From contig NZ_JBHUEM010000007.1 in the NCBI RefSeq assembly GCF_042680805.1, positions 62,001-126,000 of the forward strand: 64,000 nt of DNA, in the 5' to 3' direction. How positions within the stretch are numbered: the stretch's first letter is position 1; each line of letters opens with the position of its first letter. Shown piece by piece: positions 24,912-32,963 of the stretch. The stretch comes from Bacillus_CJ salitolerans. Lineage in GTDB: Bacteria; Bacillota; Bacilli; Bacillales; SA4. The translations under genes and the position numbers were made by a program. The notes beneath the pieces were generated by a model. The model saw only the letters and a list, made by a program, of their open reading frames with translations. It was not told the origin of the DNA and did not search any database.

Positions 24912-26003
24912 TCAAAACTCAAAGTCATCATCATAATCTCCAACATAATCTAGAAATTCTTCTTTGGATTTCTTCTTCAGTTCTTTACGTAATAATTCTT
25001 CTAATCCATCAAATACTGATTTGTCCTTTAAGATTATTGATAGGATTTTCAACGTATTCATGAGATATGTCCTTCTCCAGAAAGATTTAGTTTCTTTATA
25101 TTTTTTGCTTTCTTGCCTATTTTGTGCTAACTTTATAAACTTCTTAAAATAAGCTTGGTCAAAATCTTCTTTCGATACTTCTTTTATTACTTTTTCATCT
25201 ATGACTGAAATGCCTATCGCTTGGTACATATACTTAATGCCAAACTCCATCTCCATTTGTTTATTTACTTCTTCAATGATTTCCTTCATTCTTTCACTTC
25301 TATGAGCAAAAGGAAAACTTGCTTGAATATACTGGGTATATTCTATGTCAAATGATTCTACTAATTCCTTTTTAAAAGTTGTTGCTTCTTCATATCTTTC
25401 TTCGTCAACTTCCTCATAGTTACCGTCAATAGTCCTAAACATGTAACTTATTGACCTAGTGATTCTTCCTTCCCTTTCTAATCTTCTAAATGAGTTCTCT
25501 ATAAGTGATTTGTTATAATTGTTAATGGCTTTATGAAACTCGCTCACAATTTCCTTAGGGTTAACAAGAACACCCATATGAAGTTCTTTAATTTCATCCA
25601 TTAAGTCCTCACTAGAGAATGGATTTCGTTGAAACAATTTAAATTCTTTAATCCATGCACTGTATGGTCGTGCGAAACCTAAACCATCCTTTAAAAGATT
25701 ATGAAAGAAATATTCTTTCATCGTTTCTTCTTCTTCAGTTGGAACAGTGCCTTTGTAATCGTACTCCCTCTCGGTCATTTCTTCCTTTTTATTTTTAAGG
25801 GTGTATTTACGCTTTTTTCCTTTCCCATTTACTTCAACAATATGATATATGGTTTCTAATTTACCGATTAGAGCATCCAGCGTTCTGTTAGTTGACAAAC
25901 ACCCTCTATCTTTCCAGACCTTTGTTTTAAATTCAGAGCCGTTATAACCATGTTGAATAGTGATTTTTATTGCTTCTTCTTCTGTAAATGTATCTTTTTT
26001 CAT
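24912..26003 (-). CDS. Unrecognised 363-aa cytoplasmic protein
   Basis: Charged, Lys/Glu-rich protein without membrane segments. The N-terminal 70 residues (TFTEEEAIKITIQHGYN to the basic KGKKRKYTLKNKK) could be a winged-helix-like DNA-binding domain. The remainder is predicted helical from its composition, and the C-terminus is very acidic (YVGDYDDDFEF). ATG at 26003 follows GAGGGG at a good distance and is preferred over a start ten codons earlier. A replication or control role for the element is possible, but nothing in the sequence proves it. Confidence 0.62.
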   Translation of the reverse strand: MKKDTFTEEEAIKITIQHGYNGSEFKTKVWKDRGCLSTNRTLDALIGKLETIYHIVEVNGKGKKRKYTLKNKKEEMTEREYDYKGTVPTEEEETMKEYFFHNLLKDGLGFARPYSAWIKEFKLFQRNPFSSEDLMDEIKELHMGVLVNPKEIVSEFHKAINNYNKSLIENSFRRLEREGRITRSISYMFRTIDGNYEEVDEERYEEATTFKKELVESFDIEYTQYIQASFPFAHRSERMKEIIEEVNKQMEMEFGIKYMYQAIGISVIDEKVIKEVSKEDFDQAYFKKFIKLAQNRQESKKYKETKSFWRRTYLMNTLKILSIILKDKSVFDGLEELLRKELKKKSKEEFLDYVGDYDDDFEF

Positions 26004-26116
26004 TTGAAACCCCTCGTTTCTAAGCACTATCAAATTTTTATAATTTACATGGTATATCTACTACCATTTTTAACACGAAAAAAGGAAGCAGATACCCGCT
26101 TCCATTCTAATAAATT

Positions 26117-27097
26117 CTACTTTATATTCCATTTGGCTAACGGGCTGTGTTGTTGATACTTTTTAGCAATTTCTTCTCTTGTTAAGTCCATGTAAGATTG
26201 TTCAGTCACTGTAACCGAACTATGACCAAGAATCCTCGAAAGAGTGTAAAAATCTCCACCATTCAACAAATAATGTCTTGCAAAATTATTTCTAATTTGG
26301 TGAGGATGTATATTTAACCCCACTTGTCTTCCTACTTGTTTTAATTGTTTTTCAAAAGATTGAATAGTAAGTTCTGTATTTCTTGTTGTTGGAAATAGTA
26401 AGTCTGTTTCGCTATATCTGTCCTTAAACTTAAGGTGATGTTTTAATTCCCTCGACATTACTTGAGAGAAATAAACATACCTTTCTTTTCTTCCTTTTGT
26501 CTTAGTAACTAAAATCATACGATGTTTAAAGTCAATAGCTTCAACTGTTAAAGCTAAACATTCACTAATTCTCATACCAGTGTCTTGAAGGAGCATAGTT
26601 ACTACTTTATTTCGATAACCATGAAACTTTGTATAATCAAACTGTGAAAGTAATTGGCTAAATTCCTCTTGAGTTATTCCTAATTTTTGTCTTCTTTCTG
26701 TTTTTATTTGCTCTATTGTTTGTACTGGATTCTTATGCAGTTCCCCTTCTTGCTCTAACCAATTAAAAAACACCTTGATATTACGGATATAGTTATTGAT
26801 TGTGACATTTGAAACTCTTTTCTTGTAATCCCTTCTATTTTGAGGGTGATTGATGTTCTTTGATGTTTCTTTATTTACTACTGTATATTTGCCTCTCTCT
26901 TGAACATAAGCCACATATTGACGAATATGACCAGCCTTGACCCGTTTTACATCTTCCAAACCATGTTCATTCTTCAAATAAAGAATAAACAGTTTTAATG
27001 ATTGTTCATAAGATGATAACGTTTTGGGTGAAAGATTTTTGCTTTGACATGCTAATAAAAAATCTTCAAGGAAAAACTCTAATTCAGATAATTTCAT
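26117..27097 (-). CDS. Tyrosine recombinase, probable integrase of the spo0A element
   Basis: A 326-aa phage-integrase-family protein. The N-terminal SAM-like core-binding domain spans about residues 1-130. Catalytic residues are visible: Arg in DTGMRISECL, Lys in TKTKGRKERYV, HQIR in HPHQIRNNFARHYL, His in ILGHSSVTV, and the nucleophile in QSYMDL. ATG at 27097 follows GGAGG. The gene ends 0.1 kb before the 363-aa gene and starts 143 bp from the right attachment repeat, the usual place for an integrase. It is the best candidate for the enzyme that targets spo0A. Confidence 0.95.
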   Translation of the reverse strand: MKLSELEFFLEDFLLACQSKNLSPKTLSSYEQSLKLFILYLKNEHGLEDVKRVKAGHIRQYVAYVQERGKYTVVNKETSKNINHPQNRRDYKKRVSNVTINNYIRNIKVFFNWLEQEGELHKNPVQTIEQIKTERRQKLGITQEEFSQLLSQFDYTKFHGYRNKVVTMLLQDTGMRISECLALTVEAIDFKHRMILVTKTKGRKERYVYFSQVMSRELKHHLKFKDRYSETDLLFPTTRNTELTIQSFEKQLKQVGRQVGLNIHPHQIRNNFARHYLLNGGDFYTLSRILGHSSVTVTEQSYMDLTREEIAKKYQQHSPLAKWNIK

Positions 27098-27117
27098 ACT
27101 TAACCTCCCCATCCAGT

Positions 27118-27156
27118 CAAATACAAAACCCAATAAATCATTTTGATTTATTGGGT
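27118..27156 (-). terminator. Element-borne terminator replacing the spo0A terminator
   Basis: A perfect 13-bp stem ACCCAATAAATCA/TGATTTATTGGGT with a 3-nt loop is followed leftwards by TTTTGTATTTG. It lies between the spo0A stop and the integrase start, so it should end spo0A transcripts before the integrase gene. Confidence 0.8.
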
Positions 27157-27239
27157 GAGATGGGAAAAGTTTATTGGTATAAATCCGTACTTCAAATTAG
27201 GTTTTAGAATATTGGTTGGTTTAAGTTCATGCCAATCCC

Positions 27240-27432
27240 TTATTCCTTACCCTCTCATGAAGCCTTATGCTCCAAGCGAAGCTTATCAGCTACCATTGCA
27301 ATAAATTCAGAATTTGTTGGTTTTGCTTTTGACATGGAAACAGTATATCCAAATAAAGACGAGATGCTATCGATATTCCCACGGCTCCACGCAACCTCAA
27401 TCGCATGACGAATCGCACGTTCAACGCGGCTA
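27240..27432. repeat. Right attachment repeat (incoming spo0A 3' end)
   Basis: Direct repeat of 20606-20798. It forms the 3' end of the functional spo0A plus 15 bp beyond the reading frame. Left of it lies element-specific sequence; right of it the native 5' part of spo0A. Confidence 0.92.
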
Positions 27433-28043
27433 GCAGTTGTGTTATATTTTTTTGCAATATCAGGATAAAGGACTTTTGTAATAGAGCCTAATAATTCAAT
27501 ATCTTTGTAAACCATTGAAATTGCTTCACGAAGGTAGAGATAACCTTTTATATGAGCAGGAACGCCAATTTCGTGAATGATACTTGTAATATTTGCATCT
27601 AAGTTTTTACCCTTATTCTCAGCTTGTGGTCTATATGTATTTACCGCAGCTCTTTTTGGTGAAACACCCTTACCACTTACTTGGCGGATAATACTTGTTA
27701 AATTCTCCATATCAAAAGGCTTTAGGATAAAATAAGAAGCACCTAAATCCACCGCCTTTTTTGTTACATCTTCTTGACCGAAGGCAGTTAGCATAATAAC
27801 GTTAGGTTGCTTATCTTTATTTAGTTCACGCATTTTTTCTAATACAGCCAGACCGTCTAGATGTGGCATAATTATATCTAAGACTAATACATCTGGATCT
27901 TTATCAGTTAACAAATTTAAGCAATCCTGACCATTGTAAGCAACCCCGATTACTTCGATATCTTCCTGTGCTGACATATAATCCTCAAGTAACCCAATAA
28001 GTTCACGATTGTCATCCACTAAACAAACTTTGATTTTCTTCAC
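27255..28043 (-). CDS. spo0A: Sporulation master regulator Spo0A (rebuilt by the element)
   Basis: A complete 262-aa response regulator. The receiver domain (about residues 1-120) has the acidic pocket DD near residue 10, the phosphoacceptor Asp in VLDIIMPH and the conserved Lys in ILKPFD. The effector domain holds the DNA-recognition helix TTASRVERAIRHAIE. It controls entry into sporulation. The start is GTG at 28043 after TAGGAGG. The last 58 codons come from the inserted element, and the protein sequence is unchanged compared with the displaced fragment. Confidence 0.97.
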   Translation of the reverse strand: MKKIKVCLVDDNRELIGLLEDYMSAQEDIEVIGVAYNGQDCLNLLTDKDPDVLVLDIIMPHLDGLAVLEKMRELNKDKQPNVIMLTAFGQEDVTKKAVDLGASYFILKPFDMENLTSIIRQVSGKGVSPKRAAVNTYRPQAENKGKNLDANITSIIHEIGVPAHIKGYLYLREAISMVYKDIELLGSITKVLYPDIAKKYNTTASRVERAIRHAIEVAWSRGNIDSISSLFGYTVSMSKAKPTNSEFIAMVADKLRLEHKAS

Positions 28044-28189
28044 TGAATTTCCTCCTACAGTTCGTTAATTAGTCCATGTACCTTACCTTAAAATCGAAAG
28101 CATGTTAATAACACGATTTTAAAAATTGTTCGATCTTAATAGGGATTAAAAATAGGAATACAATAAGTTCTATTTCTATTCTAATTGAG

Positions 28190-28218
28190 ATTTTCGACAA
28201 TGCAACCAAATTTCCTCT
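28190..28218 (-). promoter_or_regulatory. Candidate sigma-H promoter of spo0A with overlapping 0A box
   Basis: Reading leftwards, AGAGGAAAT (28218-28210) and GTCGAAAAT (28198-28190) are separated by 11 bp and fit the sigma-H consensus RNAGGAWWW / RNNGAATWW with one change. ATTGTCGAA, one mismatch from the 0A box TTTGTCGAA, overlaps the -10 region. Confidence 0.65.
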
Positions 28219-28281
28219 TTTTTTTGAAAAAAATAATAAAAATGAGCTATTTTCTCTTAATATCTCCGATTTTCTTCTATT

Positions 28282-28319
28282 TTCGACGAAATGTGTCATA
28301 ATCTATAGTGTTTGTCGAA
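28282..28319. promoter_or_regulatory. Two further 0A boxes upstream of spo0A
   Basis: TTTGTCGAA at 28311-28319 (perfect match) and TTCGACGAA at 28282-28290 (8 of 9 in the other orientation) suggest autoregulation by phosphorylated Spo0A, as known in B. subtilis. Confidence 0.6.
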
Positions 28320-28355
28320 AAATCTTTACCTTACTCTCATTATAACCTATTTCCG

Positions 28356-28404
28356 AAAGAAAAAAAGAGCATAAGGAGCTATTTCTAGCTCGCTTTACGC
28401 TCTT
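28356..28404 (-). terminator. Terminator of spoIVB
   Basis: A long imperfect stem (AAGAGCGTAAAGCGAGCT paired with AGCTCCTTATGCTCTT) followed by a T-run includes the spoIVB stop codon. Confidence 0.8.
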
Positions 28405-29674
28405 CACTACCTTTTTCATATATATCTAAACCTGCCTCATTAAGCATCCATTCAATGTGGACCCCGTAACCTGAGGTAGGATCATTGACGAATACATGGG
28501 TAACGGCACCGATGATTTTTCCATCCTGGATGATTGGACTACCACTCATTCCCTGTACAATACCACCCGTTTTTTCTAACAACTCAGGATCCGTTACTTT
28601 AATAACCATTCCTTTTGTTGCTGGAAACTTTTGAGGGACAGTACTAACGACCTCAATATCAAACAGTTGAACCTCGTCATTATCGACAACTGTTAAGATT
28701 TTCGCTGGTCCTTCTTTAACCTGATGGGATAGAGCTACTGGCATTGGCTCATCCATAATACCATTTGTCATATCTTTTGAAAGCTTTCCAAAAATACCGA
28801 ATGGACTGTTTCTAGAAATATCACCGATGATTTCTTTTTCTGAAGAAAATCTTGCATGCTTCTCACCGGGCGTCCCGTTAGCACCTTTTTGAATGGATGT
28901 TACAGTAGATCTTATAATTTGCCCATCATCCACTACAATTGGCTTTTTCGTATCCATATCTGAAATAACATGCCCTAATGCTCCATATCTTTTTGATTCG
29001 GGATGATAAAATGTCATTGTTCCAATACCTGCTGCTGAATCCCGAATATACAAGCCAATTCTGTAAGAAGGTTCATTTTTATCCTTTAGAGGTATTAATT
29101 TTGTTTTAATTTCTTTTTCATCTCTAATAAGGACAAGATCAAGCGGGTCTCCAGTTCTCCCTGCTTCTTGAACAAATGGAGTGACATCACTCATCTTTTC
29201 AATGGATTTTCCGTTAATTTTTTTAATAATGTCCCCTACCTGAACTCCTGCTATTTCTCCAGGAGATTGCTTGCCTTTGGAAGTTTCAATTTGATGATGT
29301 CCCACAACTAATACACCTAAAGAATTAAGCTTTACCCCTATTGATTGTCCACCAGGAATCACTTTGAAATCCGATAGGACTTTTACATCGACTTTCTTAA
29401 TCGGTAATCCTGCCATTTCAAGAATCATACTACTATCACCGCTTTCTTTTCCCTCTATAGAAAGCGTGTCGTTACCTTTTTCTAGCTTAATGTTCTCGTT
29501 TTCTGATTGAATCGTTGTGGAAGCTGGAATAGCTACTTGTTCCGATTGGTTTTCAAACAGAACAAGCTGGTTTGGAATAAATACATAATGTTGAATCGTC
29601 TGTGAAAAACCCATCGCCACTAGTGAAACAAGGAGAAATGCACCTATTATCTTTCTAATTTTATCTCTTGTCAT
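28385..29674 (-). CDS. spoIVB: SpoIVB serine peptidase
   Basis: A 429-aa forespore-secreted peptidase. It triggers activation of pro-sigma-K in the mother cell by cleaving SpoIVFA. One N-terminal membrane segment is at about residues 9-26, a PDZ domain at about 100-185, and the S55 peptidase domain holds the catalytic Ser in GMSGSP. The catalytic His region is GALGHVI. The ATG at 29674 after GAGGAG gives nearly the B. subtilis length (426 aa). It lies upstream of spo0A, as in B. subtilis. Confidence 0.96.
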   Translation of the reverse strand: MTRDKIRKIIGAFLLVSLVAMGFSQTIQHYVFIPNQLVLFENQSEQVAIPASTTIQSENENIKLEKGNDTLSIEGKESGDSSMILEMAGLPIKKVDVKVLSDFKVIPGGQSIGVKLNSLGVLVVGHHQIETSKGKQSPGEIAGVQVGDIIKKINGKSIEKMSDVTPFVQEAGRTGDPLDLVLIRDEKEIKTKLIPLKDKNEPSYRIGLYIRDSAAGIGTMTFYHPESKRYGALGHVISDMDTKKPIVVDDGQIIRSTVTSIQKGANGTPGEKHARFSSEKEIIGDISRNSPFGIFGKLSKDMTNGIMDEPMPVALSHQVKEGPAKILTVVDNDEVQLFDIEVVSTVPQKFPATKGMVIKVTDPELLEKTGGIVQGMSGSPIIQDGKIIGAVTHVFVNDPTSGYGVHIEWMLNEAGLDIYEKGSEERKAS

Positions 29675-29768
29675 GTTTTCACTCTCCTCGCTCCTACCCA
29701 CACCATAACCTTTGTTGGCTACATATATAATTTTACCTTTCGACCCGTCATTTATAACCTTAAGTCAA

Positions 29769-29799
29769 TAAAAAAAGCTACCCATTTTGGATAGCTTTT
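29769..29799 (-). terminator. Terminator of recN
   Basis: Minus-strand stem AAAAGCTATCC/GGGTAGCTTTT followed by TTTTTTT overlaps the stop region of recN. Confidence 0.82.
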
Positions 29800-31529
29800 C
29801 AAGATGATATCTTTTTCAACTGCTCTGCTAGGATTAGAAGCTCTTTTGAATGTTGAAGCGTTAGCGAAGTTACTTCTACACCTGAAATCATTCTGGCAAT
29901 TTCTGTTGTTTTTTCTTCAATTGTTAAAGTTCTTACTGACGTTTTAGTACGATCACCTGTTATCTCTTTACTAATAAACAAATGAGTATCAGCCATTGCA
30001 GCAACTTGGGGAAGATGGGAAATACATAGCACTTGTGAGTTTGTAGAAACCCGATATATTTTTTCAGCTATTGCTTGTGCAACACGCCCGCTAACTCCAG
30101 TATCTACTTCATCAAAAATAATCGACGTTACCCCTTGATGTTTGGAAAAAATTGTCTTCATCGCAAGCATGATTCTTGAAAGTTCTCCGCCAGATGCAAT
30201 CTTAGATATTGGTTTTAATGGTTCACCCGGATTAGCAGAAATAAAAAATTCAATGATATCCAAACCGTCCTTTTGAAGTTTCGTATTCACTCCATTTACA
30301 ACAGGGTCTGTATGAGTTCCCTCTTTTCGAGAAAAGTTTATACTAAAATCTGCTTTATCCATGTAGACTTCAGCTAATTCTTTTAGAACCGCCTTCTCTA
30401 GAGATTTTGCAGACTTTTTGCGAATGACGGATAAATTTTCTGCCTCTACAAGGAGATCTTCCATTACTTCTGAAAGCTGCTTTTTCACCTTTAAAATATG
30501 TGAATCACGATTTACAAGTTCATCAATTTCCTCTTCAATTTTGGAGGCATACTCCAAAATCTCCATGACGGTTTGTCCATATTTTCTCTTTAATTGATTA
30601 ATCTCATTCAATCTACTTTCAATCATGTTTAGCCGCTCAGGATCATGCTCAAGCCCATCTAATTGATCTCTCAAGGAATAAATGGCATCTTCCAACTGAT
30701 AAAATGTACTTGATATCGTTTCATACAATTCCTTATAATGAGCGTCAATTGACGCAATGTCTTCCAATTGACTCATGGCCAAACTTATCCAGTCTAAGCC
30801 TTTTTGTTCTCCATGTAAGGAGTGATAAGAAGAATGTAAAGCCTTATAAACCTTCTGATAGTTGGAGATTTTTAACTTCTCCTCCATCAACAGTTCATCT
30901 TCACCTGGCTCAAGCTTTGCTTGTTCAATTTCTTGATATTGAAACTGTAGTAAATCAAGCCTATGTGCCAATTGCTGCTCATTTTCAGTTAAGTTTTTCA
31001 ATTGATAGGATAAATTTTGGTATTGTTTAAAAAGATGTGAATACTCTTCAAAGGCGGGTCTTATTACTTCCTCACTAAATTGGTCAAGCAGCTTGATATG
31101 CTGATCACTATCCATTAATTGTTGATGTTCATGTTGACCATGAATATCTAATAATGTTTGACCAATCTCTCTTAATATCCCAAGGGTTACAAGCTTTCCA
31201 TTAACCCGGCAAACACTCTTTCCATTGGAGAGAATGTCCCTTCTAAGCACAATCATATCTTCACTTGTATCTATTCCAAAATCAGAAAGCTTATCAAAGC
31301 AAGAATGTGTTTTTTCTTCCATAATAAAAAGACCTTCAATCTCGGCCTTCTCCATCCCAAATCGTACAAATTCAGAAGACCCTCTACCACCGACTAACAA
31401 TCCAATTGCGTCAATGATGATTGATTTTCCAGCTCCCGTTTCTCCTGTTAACACTGTTAGTCCCTTTTGAAATGAGACGGAAAGTTCTTCAATTATGGCA
31501 AAATTACGTATTGAAAGTTCAGCTAGCAA
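29799..31529 (-). CDS. recN: DNA repair protein RecN
   Basis: A 576-aa SMC-like ATPase that acts early at DNA double-strand breaks. Walker A GETGAGKS lies near residue 30. Long coiled-coil arms (about 150-370) flank the centre. The C-terminus has the ABC signature KIASGGELSRIMLA and Walker B SIIFDEVDTGVSG. The start is TTG at 31529, 8 nt after AGAGGTG. It is followed leftwards by spoIVB, the conserved Bacillus order. Confidence 0.96.
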   Translation of the reverse strand: MLAELSIRNFAIIEELSVSFQKGLTVLTGETGAGKSIIIDAIGLLVGGRGSSEFVRFGMEKAEIEGLFIMEEKTHSCFDKLSDFGIDTSEDMIVLRRDILSNGKSVCRVNGKLVTLGILREIGQTLLDIHGQHEHQQLMDSDQHIKLLDQFSEEVIRPAFEEYSHLFKQYQNLSYQLKNLTENEQQLAHRLDLLQFQYQEIEQAKLEPGEDELLMEEKLKISNYQKVYKALHSSYHSLHGEQKGLDWISLAMSQLEDIASIDAHYKELYETISSTFYQLEDAIYSLRDQLDGLEHDPERLNMIESRLNEINQLKRKYGQTVMEILEYASKIEEEIDELVNRDSHILKVKKQLSEVMEDLLVEAENLSVIRKKSAKSLEKAVLKELAEVYMDKADFSINFSRKEGTHTDPVVNGVNTKLQKDGLDIIEFFISANPGEPLKPISKIASGGELSRIMLAMKTIFSKHQGVTSIIFDEVDTGVSGRVAQAIAEKIYRVSTNSQVLCISHLPQVAAMADTHLFISKEITGDRTKTSVRTLTIEEKTTEIARMISGVEVTSLTLQHSKELLILAEQLKKISS

Positions 31530-31547
31530 GGAGCATTCACCTCTGTT

Positions 31548-31997
31548 TTATAGCATATCTAAAAATCGTTTTGTAATGATATCAGTTTCTTCTGGAGTTT
31601 TACATATGATTAATATGGTGTCATCACCACAAATTGTCCCTAATATTTCATCCCAGTCGAGATTATCGATGAGAGCGCCAATTGCGTTAGCATTTCCTGG
31701 TAGTGTCTTCATCACAAGCATATGTCCTGCTGAGTCTATTTTAACAAAGGCATCCATTAAGGCTCTTTTTAATTTTTGAAGCGGATTAAAACGCTGATCG
31801 GCTGGAAGACTGTACTTATATCTCCCATCTAGCATTGGGACCTTAACAAGGTGGAGTTCTTTTATATCTCTTGAGACGGTTGCCTGAGTAACATTAAACC
31901 CAGATTCCTTTAGGATGTCTACTAATTCATCCTGTGTTTCTATCTCATTATTTGTAATAAATTCACGTATTTTTATGTGTCTTTGCCCTTTATTCAA
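31548..31997 (-). CDS. argR: Arginine repressor ArgR/AhrC
   Basis: A 149-aa regulator that represses arginine synthesis and activates catabolism when bound to arginine. The winged-helix N-terminus includes TQATVSRDIKELHLVKV. The C-terminal oligomerisation and arginine-binding domain holds GTICGDDTILI. I chose TTG at 31997 (MNKGQRHIKIREF), 7 nt after AAAGAGGT, which gives the 149 aa of B. subtilis AhrC; a GTG at 32006 would overlap that site. It lies just upstream of recN. Confidence 0.94.
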   Translation of the reverse strand: MNKGQRHIKIREFITNNEIETQDELVDILKESGFNVTQATVSRDIKELHLVKVPMLDGRYKYSLPADQRFNPLQKLKRALMDAFVKIDSAGHMLVMKTLPGNANAIGALIDNLDWDEILGTICGDDTILIICKTPEETDIITKRFLDML

Positions 31998-32043
31998 AAT
32001 TGGCACCTCTTTCTAATCGAACTCTCTCTAAGCACTATGTTAT

Positions 32044-32060
32044 ATGAAGTAGTATTTCAT
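32044..32060. promoter_or_regulatory. Possible ARG box upstream of argR
   Basis: ATGAAGTAGTATTTCAT is an inverted repeat with 5-bp arms, 47 bp upstream of the argR start. It resembles ARG boxes, but the spacing between the half-sites is 1 bp longer than the usual consensus. Confidence 0.35.
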
Positions 32061-32075
32061 GTACAAGCCATTTCT

Positions 32076-32110
32076 AAAAAAAAACACTCAGTTTCTATTT
32101 AAACTGAGTG
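32076..32110 (-). terminator. Terminator of the isoprenoid/OLE/tlyA operon
   Basis: Minus-strand stem CACTCAGTTT/AAACTGAGTG followed by nine T residues lies 3 nt after the tlyA stop, so argR should have its own promoter. Confidence 0.87.
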
Positions 32111-32113
32111 GGA

Positions 32114-32959
32114 TTAATCGATTGGTTGTTCTTTTTGTCCTTGCTTTAAATCATAATGAGCGTTTTGAACCACTTGCTTTGCAGACATCTTTAAGTTGTT
32201 TTGACCTGTTTCTTCACCGTTCCAATGAAGGTGGAGAAGAAATTCAATGTTCCCATCCCCACCGGTAATAGGAGAGTACGTTAAGTGTTTTAATGTATAG
32301 CCTAATTGCAAAGTATAATCAATCATACCTTGGATAACTTCTTCGTGGACCTTCGGATCACGAACAATCCCTTTCTTTCCTACTTGTTCTTTCCCAGCTT
32401 CGAATTGCGGCTTTACTAGTGCAATAATATCACTACCTGGTATAAGAATGGTTTTTAGAACTGGGAAAATAAGCCTTAACGAGATAAAGGATACATCAAT
32501 TGATGCAAATTGTGGCAACCCTCTTTGAAAATCCTCTGGTTTTGCATAACGGAAGTTAGTTCGTTCCATTACGACAACTCGCTCATCCTGTCTTAATTTC
32601 CATGCAAGCTGATTATAGCCTACATCTAGAGCATAGGAAAGCTTTGCACCATTTTGAAGGGCACAATCAGTGAAACCACCCGTTGAGGAGCCTATATCAA
32701 TCATTACTTTTCCTTCAACAGATATATCAAATTCTTTTAGCGCTTTCTCTAGCTTTAAACCACCACGACTAACATATGGCATAACCTTGCCTTTAACTTC
32801 TAGATGAGTATCTCTATCGACTTTTTCACCAGGTTTGTCAATTCTCCCATCACTTGAATAAACTAACCCAGCCATAATGGCTCGTTTGGCTTTCTCCCTT
32901 GTTTCTATTAATCCTCGTTCAACAAGTAAAACGTCTATACGTTCTTTTTTAGCACTCAT
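32114..32959 (-). CDS. tlyA: TlyA-family rRNA methyltransferase (YqxC)
   Basis: A 281-aa protein with an N-terminal S4 RNA-binding domain (RIDVLLVERGLIETREKAKRA is its core) and a C-terminal FtsJ-like methyltransferase domain, with the SAM motif VMIDIGSSTGGFTD near residue 87. Family members 2'-O-methylate cytidines of rRNA; older annotations call them hemolysins. It follows dxs by 4 nt and ends at a strong terminator. Confidence 0.92.
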   Translation of the reverse strand: MSAKKERIDVLLVERGLIETREKAKRAIMAGLVYSSDGRIDKPGEKVDRDTHLEVKGKVMPYVSRGGLKLEKALKEFDISVEGKVMIDIGSSTGGFTDCALQNGAKLSYALDVGYNQLAWKLRQDERVVVMERTNFRYAKPEDFQRGLPQFASIDVSFISLRLIFPVLKTILIPGSDIIALVKPQFEAGKEQVGKKGIVRDPKVHEEVIQGMIDYTLQLGYTLKHLTYSPITGGDGNIEFLLHLHWNGEETGQNNLKMSAKQVVQNAHYDLKQGQKEQPID

Positions 32960-32963
32960 TTTT

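Larger units (their letters stand above)
20606..27432. mobile_element. Integrative element inserted in the 3' part of spo0A
   Basis: The element is bounded by two 193-bp direct repeats, 20606-20798 and 27240-27432, that contain the spo0A 3' end. The unit length, repeat to repeat, is 6634 bp. Genes between them: DUF4145 protein, HEAT-like protein, serine recombinase, unknown rightward protein, unknown 363-aa protein, and a tyrosine recombinase beside the right repeat. The tyrosine recombinase is the likely integrase. No relaxase, capsid or replication protein is recognisable. The incoming DNA replaced the last 58 codons of Spo0A with a synonymous version, so the host gene stays functional. Confidence 0.88.

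Noticed and set aside
20606..27432. Developmental excision, like skin in sigK
   Set aside because: The gene is complete both with and without the element, so excision is not needed to make Spo0A.
27255..28043. spo0A inactivated by an insertion, making the strain asporogenous
   Set aside because: The reading frame at 27255-28043 is full length (262 aa) with the normal C-terminus. Only a duplicated 3' fragment at 20621-20798 is orphaned.
28105..28299. 64-codon minus-strand ORF upstream of spo0A
   Set aside because: It covers the sigma-H promoter and 0A boxes and has no family resemblance.
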